From an uncultured Bacilli bacterium (GTDB lineage Bacteria; Bacillota_I; Bacilli_A; RF39; UBA660), in the NCBI GenBank assembly GCA_934085875.1, contig CAKOHQ010000018.1:1-24507 (forward strand): a DNA stretch of 24,507 nucleotides. The letters run 5' to 3'. The notes under the pieces were generated by a model. The model saw only the letters and a list, made by a program, of their open reading frames with translations, did not search any database and was not told the DNA's origin. This document shows, one piece after another, positions 1-7,610 of the stretch (position 1 is the first letter of the stretch; each line of letters opens with the position of its first letter). A program made the translations under genes and the position numbers.

Positions 1-716
1 GATTTATCTATATAAGCTTGTTCTGTTATTTCATTATTTTTAGTTACTTCTTCTAATTGCTTTAAGTCAGGATTTTCAATAGTAAAGTACATCATCATTA
101 TAATAAATGATTCCATAGAAGTCATCAACAATAATTCAGGATGAACTTTTTGTATACATGTAACAATTCCACCAATTAAAAAGAAAGCATATACAGGATA
201 ATATTTTTTACTTTTAACATTTTTATAATTAAATATCATACATATAATCCAATTAAACATACATAATCCACTTACAAAGTACAAAAAATTTGCTGATGGA
301 CCATAGGAATAAATTACATCTTTAGAATTATTAAAATAAAGCGGTAAACTCATAGTTATTACAATAAAAATCAAATATATTATAGAAGATAATTTAATGA
401 TTTTATTTATTTTTAATTTTTCTTTAGATTTATCTTTAACAGATATTGTAAAAATATAAATAGTAAATAAAAACATAAAAGTTAATAAATATAACAAATA
501 TATTTTACATATAAACATATTAATAAGCGGTATAATATCCATAATTCTTATAGTGAAAACACTAATAACATCAAAAATCAAACCAAAAAAATTCGCAATC
601 ATCATCAACTTATATATTTTATTTTCTAATACATCCAATCTTTTTTTTGAAAAATATACAAATAATAATAATAAAATATACAAAAAGCTGCAAATTTGTA
701 TCATGACACTGCTCAT
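1..716 (-). CDS. Membrane sensor histidine kinase, N-terminal part (cut by window edge)
   Basis: I read 238 codons from ATG at 716, preceded by a good AGGTGATG ribosome binding site; the reading frame runs off the left edge. The visible protein begins MSSVMIQICSFLYILLLL and is almost entirely hydrophobic segments separated by short charged loops, about six membrane passes. It ends in a segment reading MMYFTIENPDLKQLEEV followed by charged residues. That juncture (membrane block, then F/ENPDLK..EE, then coiled-coil) is the one I know from gut Firmicute sensor kinases, in which the coiled coil leads into the H-box (SHEIRTPLN). The H-box and ATPase domains are outside the window, so the kinase call is by family recognition of the sensor module only. 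It has its own promoter just upstream (736-764). It could alternatively be a diguanylate cyclase or another output attached to the same sensor. Confidence 0.62.
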   Translation of the reverse strand, partial: MSSVMIQICSFLYILLLLFVYFSKKRLDVLENKIYKLMMIANFFGLIFDVISVFTIRIMDIIPLINMFICKIYLLYLLTFMFLFTIYIFTISVKDKSKEKLKINKIIKLSSIIYLIFIVITMSLPLYFNNSKDVIYSYGPSANFLYFVSGLCMFNWIICMIFNYKNVKSKKYYPVYAFFLIGGIVTCIQKVHPELLLMTSMESFIIMMMYFTIENPDLKQLEEVTKNNEITEQAYIDK

Positions 717-735
717 ATCATCACCTACTATCTAA

Positions 736-764
736 AGTATAACAAAAAAATAATTACAAAACAA
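736..764 (-). promoter_or_regulatory. Sigma-A-type promoter of the histidine kinase gene
   Basis: On the minus strand a -35 box TTGTTT (764-759) is separated by exactly 17 bases from a -10 box TATACT (741-736). The start codon lies 20 bases further on. The same -35/spacing/-10 arrangement recurs before other genes in this window. Confidence 0.7.
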
Positions 765-776
765 CAATTTACCAAA

Positions 777-829
777 TGATTTTTTTGATACTTTTATTAA
801 ATATAAATAAGTTTACCATAAAAAAATCA
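777..829. repeat. Inverted repeat with 10-base arms between plsC and the kinase gene
   Basis: TGATTTTTTT at 777-786 is perfectly matched by AAAAAAATCA at 820-829, with 33 bases between. It lies just beyond the stop codon of the acyltransferase gene (841) and could be a weak terminator hairpin, but the loop is long and the stem is nearly all A-T, so function is uncertain. Confidence 0.3.
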
Positions 830-840
830 GTTTTAAAAAA

Positions 841-1599
841 TTATTTAATATTTTCTAAAACTAATTTTTTTACATTATCTCTCAAATAATTATTTGCATC
901 TTCCAAAGACATATTTTTTACATTTATTGGTTTACCAATTCTTAAAGTTAAATTATTATTATTAATTTTATAATCACCAGTAACTCCAAAAGGCACTATT
1001 AAAGAATTTGTTTCTTGTGCCATTTTAACAGCACCAAATTTAAAAGGTAATAATATATCATCTTCATCATAATCTAGAATGTTTCTTTTTTCCAAGTCCT
1101 TTTTTACTTCCAATAATTTTTCCTGTGCTTTTTTTAATTCAATATAATATTGATTATCAGATAATATCTCTTTATTATTATAGTGATTTTCATATAAATA
1201 TTGTCTATAATTTTTTAATTTTTCTAAATAATCTTTCTTCGCAAAAGTAATTTTATTTCGTGTTCCTTCTGGAAAAATTCCAACAGCCTCACCATTTCTT
1301 AAATATTCCATTGCAATTTCTTTTGATTCATGTGGATTGTTATATCTATCAACAGAAATACATTCAAAATCTTTATACATCCAAGCCATTTTAGAATCAA
1401 AATATTCTTTTTTAGCCATCCAATGAATAGTTCTTTTTGTAGAACACATCATAGGTACCTGATCCCATACATGTAAATGATTCCCGCATAAAATTATTGG
1501 ACCAGTTTTAGGAATTAATTCTTTACCAATAATTTTAGGATGGTATAAAGGCATAAACAATCCCTTTACAACTTTTCTACCTGTTTGATAATTAAACAT
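841..1599 (-). CDS. plsC: 1-acyl-sn-glycerol-3-phosphate acyltransferase (PlsC/LPLAT family) with a large charged insertion
   Basis: A 252-residue member of the lysophospholipid acyltransferase family, expected to transfer a fatty acyl group to the sn-2 position of lysophosphatidate at the inner face of the membrane. The catalytic NHxxxxD motif is NHLHVWD (residues 40-46), with His41 and Asp46. The glycerol-phosphate binding motif is FPEGTR (109-114), and the late VPFGVTG motif sits at 202-208. Between FPEGTR and LPFKFGAVKMA, where most relatives have only about ten residues, this protein carries about 65 residues (116-182) rich in Lys and Glu that look helical or coiled-coil. It has no N-terminal membrane anchor. 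The start ATG overlaps the end of the upstream HAD/acyl-CoA ligase gene by 8 bases, so the two are translationally coupled. The overlap suggests this enzyme uses, or is made together with, the product of that ligase. Confidence 0.88.
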   Translation of the reverse strand: MFNYQTGRKVVKGLFMPLYHPKIIGKELIPKTGPIILCGNHLHVWDQVPMMCSTKRTIHWMAKKEYFDSKMAWMYKDFECISVDRYNNPHESKEIAMEYLRNGEAVGIFPEGTRNKITFAKKDYLEKLKNYRQYLYENHYNNKEILSDNQYYIELKKAQEKLLEVKKDLEKRNILDYDEDDILLPFKFGAVKMAQETNSLIVPFGVTGDYKINNNNLTLRIGKPINVKNMSLEDANNYLRDNVKKLVLENIK

Positions 1600-3961
1600 T
1601 TTTATTTTCCTTTCTCAAAATTTTCACAGAATTATTCTCTTTTTCTTCTAGATATTTATAGTCAATTTTATTCATTAAAGTTTTTGGTAGTTCATTTATC
1701 ACTTCAATTTTTTCTGGTAAATAATATTTATTAGGAAGTGAACTACATAAATTAAACAATTCTTTTTCCAAGTCAATATCATAAACATATCCTTCGTTTA
1801 ACACAACATAAGCTTTAGGAACTTCAAATTTATATGAATGAGGCATCTTAATTACACAACATTCTTTAACAGCTGGATGACTTGATAAAGCATTTTCTAT
1901 TAAAGATGGATAAACATTTATTCCACTAACAATTATCAATCGTTTCATTCTGTCTGTAACAAATAATTTACCATCTTCATTAATATAACCAATATCACCT
2001 GTATGAAGCCAAATCTTACCATCTTCATGAATAATAAGATCTTTATCGGTAGCCTCTTTATCTTTATAATAACTCTTCATAATTGATGGTCCACTAGCAC
2101 AAATTTCGCCCAATTCATTATATTTCAATTCTTTAGTAGATCCTGGTTTAACAACTTTTATATTAGTATTGACCAAAGGAATACCAACACTATTAATTTC
2201 ATTACAATCCTCAAATGTAAATGTAACACTACTTGTTGCTTCAGTTAAACCATAACCTTTAGTAATAGCTTTATCAGAATTTTTTTCTTTTAAAAATTTA
2301 TTAAATAGTTCCTCGTCACTTCCCATAGGTCCTCCACCAGAAACAATATAATTAATAAATGAAAAATCAATCTTAGAATAATCTTTATTATATAAAATAT
2401 CTCTCATCAAAGTAGGTACACCCATAATATCATTTGGTTTATACTTTTTAAATATATGTGCCAAACTCTTAGAATCATATTTTGGCATCAAAATAACAGA
2501 AGCACCAAGACAAAGTGGCATATGTATACAGTTACACAACCCAAAGCCATGGAAAATAGGCATTACAGCAACCATTTTATCATTCTTATCAAAATTTGCT
2601 TTTACTCCATACTGACTTGGCATGCTATTGAAATTTTCATTTGTCAATAAAGCCCCCTTAGGTTCACCAGTTGTTCCACCAGTACTTAAAATAACTTGTG
2701 GACGATTTTTTTCGAAAGGATAATCAGGTATATTAATATCATTTAAAGATAGACATTTAAATTTATCCCAACTAATAAAAATTTCTGTTCTATTATCTTT
2801 GTAAAAATCTAAGTCTTTCAATTTATAACTATATAACAATTTCATATATAGTGGCATGGAGTCTTTATTTGATAATATAACTACTTTATAAATATTTTGC
2901 TCTTTAACCATATCTTTAACCTTAGAATAATCAAAATCTATACAAAAGACAATTTTTGAATTACATTTTTTTATACTACTAATTATATTATCTTTACTAG
3001 AAAGAGGATGAATAAAATTAACCAAAACTCCTAATCTATTTGCAGCATAAAAAACATACAAAGCTTCAGGAATATTATTAGATATTATAGAAATTGTTTC
3101 ATTATGAATATTATTTTCATTTATACCAAAACTATTAAACATACATAAAATAGATTTTTTAGCAGATTCAATATTATCTAAAAATTCTTTACCATTTATA
3201 CTTCTTCCAACATAATTTAAAACTTCTCTATTTAAATTATTCAAAACCCCGTTTTCCATATATTGATATATTGATAAATCTGGAATTCTATTTAATGATT
3301 GAGCATATGAATAATATTTAAGCCATGGTTTGTCTATTGATGGATAACCAGTATTTTTACCTTTTTTAAAATAAGCATTTTTCTTATATAAATTACTAAA
3401 AAATTTTAAATAATATCCAATTTGTTCCCAGTCATTCGCTCTGAAAACATTTTCTTTATTAACATCCCTATTATATTCTTGATCTAATAAAATAACTTTA
3501 GTATAATTACTTAATTCAATAGCATTATCCCTATTATCTTCTATCATAACATTTATATTATTATTTATAATTTCATCCTTTTTACTCTCACCACAATAAA
3601 TAATTTTATCGTACGGAATATTATTAATTTTTAACCATTCTCGAACTATATATCTCATTAATTTTCCTAAAAAATTATTTTCATTAGTAAAAGCTCTAGA
3701 TGTTATTATAAATATTTTATTATTACTTTTATATTCACTAATAATTTTAGAAGCATTTAATCTTGCACCAAAAAAAATTGAATATTCTAACAAGTATTTT
3801 GTCCAAAATTTTTTCGATTCATCATCTGTACAATTAAACATTTCTTGTATAGTAAAACCATCTTTATTTACTAATTCTTTATTAAAAAAAGCTTGTCCTT
3901 TTTTTATTTGAAAATTTCTTATATCAGTTAATACGCCATCAATATCAACACCTATATTCAT
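1592..3961 (-). CDS. HAD-family phosphatase fused to an AMP-binding acyl-CoA ligase
   Basis: A 789-residue two-domain protein. Residues 1-200 are a HAD-superfamily hydrolase resembling the 5'(3')-deoxyribonucleotidase type: DIDGVLTD (6-13) holds the nucleophile Asp6 and acid Asp8, IITSRA (85-90) is motif II, and MIEDNRDNA (139-147) carries the motif IV acidic residues. After a linker at about 200-205 comes an adenylate-forming enzyme (205-789): P-loop STGGTTGEPKG (426-436), GYGLTEATS (569-577), TGDIGY (654-659), the hinge DRMKRLIIVSG (670-680) and the late catalytic Lys region LPKTLMNKIDY (758-768), where Asn replaces the usual Gly before Lys765. No carrier-protein Ser motif is visible, so the acyl acceptor is probably CoA. 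The fusion plus a downstream overlapping plsC argues for a role in lipid synthesis. The start has an AAGGGGGA ribosome binding site. The substrates of both domains are unknown. Confidence 0.88.
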   Translation of the reverse strand: MNIGVDIDGVLTDIRNFQIKKGQAFFNKELVNKDGFTIQEMFNCTDDESKKFWTKYLLEYSIFFGARLNASKIISEYKSNNKIFIITSRAFTNENNFLGKLMRYIVREWLKINNIPYDKIIYCGESKKDEIINNNINVMIEDNRDNAIELSNYTKVILLDQEYNRDVNKENVFRANDWEQIGYYLKFFSNLYKKNAYFKKGKNTGYPSIDKPWLKYYSYAQSLNRIPDLSIYQYMENGVLNNLNREVLNYVGRSINGKEFLDNIESAKKSILCMFNSFGINENNIHNETISIISNNIPEALYVFYAANRLGVLVNFIHPLSSKDNIISSIKKCNSKIVFCIDFDYSKVKDMVKEQNIYKVVILSNKDSMPLYMKLLYSYKLKDLDFYKDNRTEIFISWDKFKCLSLNDINIPDYPFEKNRPQVILSTGGTTGEPKGALLTNENFNSMPSQYGVKANFDKNDKMVAVMPIFHGFGLCNCIHMPLCLGASVILMPKYDSKSLAHIFKKYKPNDIMGVPTLMRDILYNKDYSKIDFSFINYIVSGGGPMGSDEELFNKFLKEKNSDKAITKGYGLTEATSSVTFTFEDCNEINSVGIPLVNTNIKVVKPGSTKELKYNELGEICASGPSIMKSYYKDKEATDKDLIIHEDGKIWLHTGDIGYINEDGKLFVTDRMKRLIIVSGINVYPSLIENALSSHPAVKECCVIKMPHSYKFEVPKAYVVLNEGYVYDIDLEKELFNLCSSLPNKYYLPEKIEVINELPKTLMNKIDYKYLEEKENNSVKILRKENKNV

Positions 3962-4134
3962 ATAAAATCCCCCTTAAGTATTGGATATTTTAAAATAATC
4001 TTATAAAAACATCTTATTTAATGTCTTAAAGTGCTATTTTTTTGTCTAAAATCACCTTACAATCTCATAATAACACAATTTAAGTATAAAAAAAAGAATA
4101 AATATAATAAAAATATCAATATAATTATTATAAT

Positions 4135-5382
4135 TTATAGTCTTTTCATTAATAAATTTATATAAGTAAATTTAACATCAGAATTATTCACATCATCTAT
4201 TTTAGTTATTAAATGTAATGTTGCAGGTCCATAAATATCAACTACATTTGTTTCGGAAAAATTCATATCTACTGTAGTCCCTTTATTCAAAGCGCAATCC
4301 AAATCACTTACTATTTCTCCAGTAGTTTCATTATATAAGTAAAATGATGCTCCATTAGTTTCAGATACTCCTGATATTCTACCACACAATGTAATTTCAA
4401 ATATACCAGTACGTAAAACATTTATATCCAAATTATTTGGTACTTCAATATCACTACTAACTCCCGGTATCATCCTCTTTGTATATACATTTACAGTTCC
4501 AGCCTTATCTGTATCTTGAAAGCTTATAAACAAAATCGCACTATAAGCAGTTGGATTATAATAAGATGGTCCAGTCGGTCCTGTAGGCCCAGGTAAACCT
4601 TGTATACCTTGTTCACCCTTTTCTCCTTTTGGAATATAGAAAGTTAAATGATGTATATTCCTATCAAAATCATCTTGTACACTTGCTTCTTCATCACTTT
4701 CAACAGTTTCGGTCCCATCAATTGTAATCACTTCACTAATACCAATTTCCCCAGGAAAACCTCTAGGCCCAATAGGACCAGTAGGCCCAGTTTCGCCTTG
4801 TGGGCCAATTTCACCCTGTATACCGACATCTCCTTTATCGCCTTTATCACCCTTTGGAATTAAAAAATCAAAAACATGATGATTACCCACAACAGTTTCC
4901 AATACTTGTGCTGTATTTCCTGCATCAATCGTTTCTGTTCTACCAACTTCAATAGTAGCACTTTCTCCTGGTGGACCTTCAATAACAGCTGTTTCTTTCC
5001 AAGAATTTGTTTCATGATCCCAAACAACCAAAGTTTTTTGAATTATATAACAATCTCCATCTTGAGCAACCGGATGCATTCTTTCTAATTCTTCCATAGT
5101 ATCATAAGAGCCTAATATTTTTAATCCAGCACCAGTAGGACCTTGTGGGCCTGTTGCACCAGTCGCCCCCATTAATCCTTGTATACCTTGTTCACCTTGC
5201 GGTCCGATAGGTCCAATAGGACCAGTCGGCCCAGGTACACCTTGCAATCCTTGTGGACCAGTTGGCCCAACATCTCCCTTACAACCACGAGGTCCCATAG
5301 TACCACATACACCTATTTCACATAATCTTTTTCTTATTTCACCATTCTCAATTAATCTATTTATTTTATCATCAAAGTTCAT
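4135..5382 (-). CDS. Collagen-like Gly-X-Y repeat protein (BclA-like architecture, no signal peptide)
   Basis: A 415-residue protein with three uninterrupted collagen tracts: about 20 triplets from Gly27 (to 86), 13 triplets from Gly178 (to 216) and 7 triplets from Gly253 (to 273), rich in GPT, GPQ, GEQ and GIQ. Between the tracts are two related globular inserts, each ending in a hydrophobic strand followed by IPKG(D/E)KG (175-181 and 250-256). Such inserts are common in bacterial and phage collagen-like proteins. The C-terminal 140 residues (274-415) are beta-rich with no further repeats and probably form a trimerising C1q/TNF-like head, as in the Bacillus exosporium protein BclA. There is no signal peptide or membrane segment, and two Cys lie near the N-terminus (21 and 26). 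It has its own promoter and a strong GGGGG ribosome binding site. A spore-surface role is possible but inferred; a phage-like tail or adhesion role cannot be excluded. Confidence 0.85.
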   Translation of the reverse strand: MNFDDKINRLIENGEIRKRLCEIGVCGTMGPRGCKGDVGPTGPQGLQGVPGPTGPIGPIGPQGEQGIQGLMGATGATGPQGPTGAGLKILGSYDTMEELERMHPVAQDGDCYIIQKTLVVWDHETNSWKETAVIEGPPGESATIEVGRTETIDAGNTAQVLETVVGNHHVFDFLIPKGDKGDKGDVGIQGEIGPQGETGPTGPIGPRGFPGEIGISEVITIDGTETVESDEEASVQDDFDRNIHHLTFYIPKGEKGEQGIQGLPGPTGPTGPSYYNPTAYSAILFISFQDTDKAGTVNVYTKRMIPGVSSDIEVPNNLDINVLRTGIFEITLCGRISGVSETNGASFYLYNETTGEIVSDLDCALNKGTTVDMNFSETNVVDIYGPATLHLITKIDDVNNSDVKFTYINLLMKRL

Positions 5383-5402
5383 ATCAAAACCCCCGATATA
5401 AC

Positions 5403-5431
5403 ATTATATGTAAAAATGACTTTTTTGTTTA
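5403..5431 (-). promoter_or_regulatory. Probable promoter of the collagen-like gene
   Basis: Minus-strand -35 TAAACA (5431-5426), 17-base spacer, perfect -10 TATAAT (5408-5403). It begins immediately after the terminator of the upstream dedA gene, so the collagen-like gene is probably transcribed on its own. Confidence 0.5.
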
Positions 5432-5453
5432 AAAAAGAAGATTAATTCTTCTT
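5431..5453 (-). terminator. Intrinsic terminator of the dedA-family gene, overlapping its stop codon
   Basis: On the minus strand AAGAAGA (5453-5447) pairs with TCTTCTT (5441-5435) around a 5-base loop and is followed by a T run. The first arm contains the last codons and the loop contains the TAA stop. Confidence 0.7.
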
Positions 5454-6059
5454 ATCACTACGTTTTTTATAAAATAAATAAACTCCAACAACAACTATAA
5501 TAAGCAAAATTAATACAACTATATGAGAATAAGTATCTAAAACATTAACTATTTTAGTCCAATTTTCTCCAACAACACTACCAACAATTATTAAAACAGT
5601 ATTCCATATTAATGAACCAAATAAAGTATATAATAAAAATTTAAACATAGGCATATCACTCATACCAGCTGGAATACTTATTAAACTACGTATCAAAGGT
5701 ACAAATCTACAAAAAAATACAGTTTTATTACCCTTATTATCAAACCAATTATCTGCATTATCTATATCACTAACTTTAAGTCTAAGTATCTTACCTAACT
5801 TACCAGATATTATCTTTTTCAATCTATCTTTATTAAAAATTTTACCAATATAATATAAAATAATTGCACCAAATAAAGAACCCAGTGTACTAGCAACTAC
5901 CATACCTAATATACTTAATTTAGTATAAGTTGTCATAAATCCACCAAATAATAATATTACTTCACTAGGAATAGGTGGAAAAACATTTTCAACCATAATA
6001 AGTAAAAGCACACCAATATAACCATACTTTCCCATAATAGATAAAATAATTTCTTGCAT
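5442..6059 (-). CDS. DedA-family (SNARE-associated/VTT) membrane protein
   Basis: A 205-residue polytopic protein of the DedA family, whose members act in membrane lipid homeostasis; several are undecaprenyl-phosphate or phospholipid flippases. The family's first re-entrant motif is seen as ENVFPPIPSEVILLFGGF (24-41) and the second as FFCRFVPLIRSLISIPAG (115-132), with the conserved Arg118 and Arg124. Hydrophobic segments lie near 11-22, 48-72, 139-165 and 178-197, and the C-terminus ends in a charged KKRSDKKN tail. Length is typical. The ribosome binding site is AGGAGA. It is followed by its own terminator and preceded by a short A/T-only gap after the acetyltransferase gene, so it may be either co-transcribed with that gene or separate. 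Confidence 0.9.
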   Translation of the reverse strand: MQEIILSIMGKYGYIGVLLLIMVENVFPPIPSEVILLFGGFMTTYTKLSILGMVVASTLGSLFGAIILYYIGKIFNKDRLKKIISGKLGKILRLKVSDIDNADNWFDNKGNKTVFFCRFVPLIRSLISIPAGMSDMPMFKFLLYTLFGSLIWNTVLIIVGSVVGENWTKIVNVLDTYSHIVVLILLIIVVVGVYLFYKKRSDKKN

Positions 6060-6117
6060 AATATAATCTCCTATCTAAAATTATTATATATTATTTTTTA
6101 TTTAAAAAAAAGAATAA

Positions 6118-6525
6118 TCACATAACATAATAATTATACTTCTTATCTATTTTTATCAATTTAAATTCATTATCAATTACACTTTTATTAGCTGCTATAT
6201 TATTTTTTTTAGTTTGAATAACAATATTCTCATTATCAAAAAGAACAGTTTCCTTCAACAATTTTAAAGCTTGAGTCCCATACCCTTTATTTCTATAAGG
6301 AGATATTATTCCCATATCTATTTCAAAAATATTATTTTTATTGACAACATTTATAAAACCTATATCTACTCCATCTAAACAAATATAACAAGCATAAGAA
6401 CTATATAACAATCTATATTTTATATTATTACCATTTCCAAATGTTTTTAACAATAAATTATCTTCACTAATAAAAGGAATAATCATATATAACTCATTAT
6501 CCTCAATTGTTCTTAATTCTATCAT
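6118..6525 (-). CDS. GNAT-family N-acetyltransferase
   Basis: About 135 residues with the acetyl-CoA binding motif RNKGYGT (78-84) preceded by the beta-4 strand FEIDMGIISPYR, and the family's late Asn region KKNNIAANKSVIDNEFKLI (107-125). This is a GCN5-related acetyltransferase of the RimJ/RimL-like small type; the substrate cannot be told. The open frame can be extended to a TTG at 6540, but GGAAGTGG lies just before the ATG at 6525 at the right distance, so I take 6525. It ends in TGA, the only TGA stop I noticed among the genes here, supporting the standard code. A candidate promoter overlaps the end of the upstream gene. Confidence 0.82.
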   Translation of the reverse strand: MIELRTIEDNELYMIIPFISEDNLLLKTFGNGNNIKYRLLYSSYACYICLDGVDIGFINVVNKNNIFEIDMGIISPYRNKGYGTQALKLLKETVLFDNENIVIQTKKNNIAANKSVIDNEFKLIKIDKKYNYYVM

Positions 6526-6550
6526 AAATACCACTTCCAAGATGTAATCT

Positions 6551-6579
6551 ATAATATCATATATACTTTAAATTGTCTA
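6551..6579 (-). promoter_or_regulatory. Candidate promoter of the acetyltransferase gene
   Basis: Minus-strand TAGACA (6579-6574), 17-base spacer, TATTAT (6556-6551) with a TGA extension just before the -10. The -35 overlaps the stop codon of the zinc-ribbon gene. Confidence 0.45.
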
Positions 6580-6981
6580 TAATTTCATTAGGTCAGTATT
6601 ATAAACATTATTAATATTTTCTAAAGTATTATCATTAGTTTCTTCATAATATCCAAAATTAATTATAAACATAAATAATAATATAATAGCAATTAATTCT
6701 AATATTCCAATTATCATACCAATTATACTTAATACAAAACCTATACCATAACTACCACTTTCTTTTTTATATTTATTTCCATATATTAAACTAATAATAC
6801 CAGGTATAAAACCAATAATACTTAAAAATACACTACTTATTAAACATATTATACCTAATACTAAACTAGTTTCTTTATTTCCACTACCTGTAACACTATT
6901 TTTTATGTTTAATTTATTACCACAATTATAACAATATTTATTACTATTTTTATTTTCTACACCACATTTAGAACAATACAT
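6577..6981 (-). CDS. Zinc-ribbon membrane protein with DUF4190-like segment
   Basis: A 134-residue protein. The N-terminus is a zinc ribbon with Cys3-x2-Cys6 and Cys17-x2-Cys20 (MYCSKCGVENKNSNKYC start), a form found on many Firmicute membrane proteins. Residues 39-62 and about 76-110 are two hydrophobic hairpin regions around YGNKYKKESGSYGIGF, a pattern of DUF4190-type proteins. The last 25 residues are polar. No enzymatic residues are visible and the function is unknown. Its ATG follows AGGTGAT, and it lies only 8 bases after the dCMP deaminase gene, so it is almost certainly transcribed with that gene. Confidence 0.8.
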   Translation of the reverse strand: MYCSKCGVENKNSNKYCYNCGNKLNIKNSVTGSGNKETSLVLGIICLISSVFLSIIGFIPGIISLIYGNKYKKESGSYGIGFVLSIIGMIIGILELIAIILLFMFIINFGYYEETNDNTLENINNVYNTDLMKL

Positions 6982-6989
6982 ATTATCAC

Positions 6990-7493
6990 CTAATCTAAAT
7001 TTATTTCTATATTTTTACTTTCACCTTCAAATTTTCTATATTTAACACCACAAACATCAAATATCTTTTTACTAACAACAGTTGCATCAGTACCATGATA
7101 TTTATCAGATAAATATATTACTTCTTTAATCCCACTTTGTACTACTACTTTAGCACATTCATTACATGGAAATAATGTGACGTATAATTTAGAACCAACT
7201 AAATCACTTCTAGTACCTCCATAATTTAGTATAGCATTTAATTCAGAATGACATACATAAAAATATTTAGTATCTTTAGGGTCACCTTCTCTATCCCAAG
7301 GAAATACATCATCTTTATATCCATTTGGAGCACCATTATATCCAATTGATAATATTCTATTGTCTTTGCTAACTATACAAGCACCAACTCTTGTATTAGG
7401 ATCTTTACTCCTCATAGTTGATAAAACAGCAATTCCCATAAAATATTCATCCCAACTTAAATAATCCTTATTTTGTTTATTTAATTTTTTCAT
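6990..7493 (-). CDS. dCMP deaminase (deoxycytidylate deaminase) family protein
   Basis: A 167-residue cytidine/deoxycytidylate deaminase-family enzyme. It is expected to convert dCMP to dUMP, feeding thymidylate synthesis. Zinc ligands are His82 in CHSELNAI (81-88) and Cys110 and Cys113 in PCNEC; Glu84 is the proton shuttle. The usual HAE is HSE here. GYNGAPNGY (51-59) matches the substrate-binding loop of the dCMP deaminase branch and the C-terminal KYHGTDATVVSKKIFDVCGV block resembles dCMP rather than tRNA deaminases. It has a strong promoter and GGAGATG ribosome binding site, and is the first gene of a unit with the zinc-ribbon gene. It is related to Bacillus ComEB, but there is no competence gene beside it. 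Confidence 0.88.
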   Translation of the reverse strand: MKKLNKQNKDYLSWDEYFMGIAVLSTMRSKDPNTRVGACIVSKDNRILSIGYNGAPNGYKDDVFPWDREGDPKDTKYFYVCHSELNAILNYGGTRSDLVGSKLYVTLFPCNECAKVVVQSGIKEVIYLSDKYHGTDATVVSKKIFDVCGVKYRKFEGESKNIEINLD

Positions 7494-7513
7494 AACTACA
7501 CATCTCCAATATA

Positions 7514-7542
7514 AGTATATAATGACAATAAACTTTAAACAA
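7514..7542 (-). promoter_or_regulatory. Sigma-A-type promoter of the dCMP deaminase gene
   Basis: Minus-strand TTGTTT (7542-7537), 17-base spacer, TATACT (7519-7514), 20 bases upstream of the start codon. It lies just past the pheT terminator. Confidence 0.72.
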
Positions 7543-7575
7543 GAAAAAAAATTTTTATTTTACGTTTATTAAGTA

Positions 7576-7605
7576 AAGAAAAAAGCACTTTCTAAAAAGC
7601 ACTTT
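7576..7605 (-). terminator. Intrinsic terminator of pheST, built from a direct repeat with G-U wobble pairs
   Basis: Six bases after the pheT stop the transcript reads AAAGUGCUUU, UUAG, AAAGUGCUUU and then a U-rich stretch. The two ten-base arms are identical, not complementary in DNA, but pair with each other in RNA because the two central positions form U-G and G-U pairs. Confidence 0.72.
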
Positions 7606-7610
7606 CAAAC

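Noticed and set aside
553..735. Plus-strand 60-codon open frame near the left edge
   Set aside because: It is antisense to the sensor kinase gene, which has promoter, ribosome binding site and membrane-protein pattern; no ribosome binding site of its own.
4648..5088. Two long plus-strand open frames opposite the collagen-like gene
   Set aside because: They are the antisense of Gly-X-Y repeats and of an insert region, lack ribosome binding sites and have no recognisable protein pattern.
6118..6120. TGA as Trp (Mycoplasma-like code), suggested by the low G+C
   Set aside because: TGG is used for Trp throughout and reading the TGA of the acetyltransferase as sense only adds a few Phe/Lys residues; the family end is already reached.
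7582..7605. Direct repeat AAAGCACTTT twice, as a possible small repeat array
   Set aside because: Only two copies, explained by the wobble-paired terminator of pheT.
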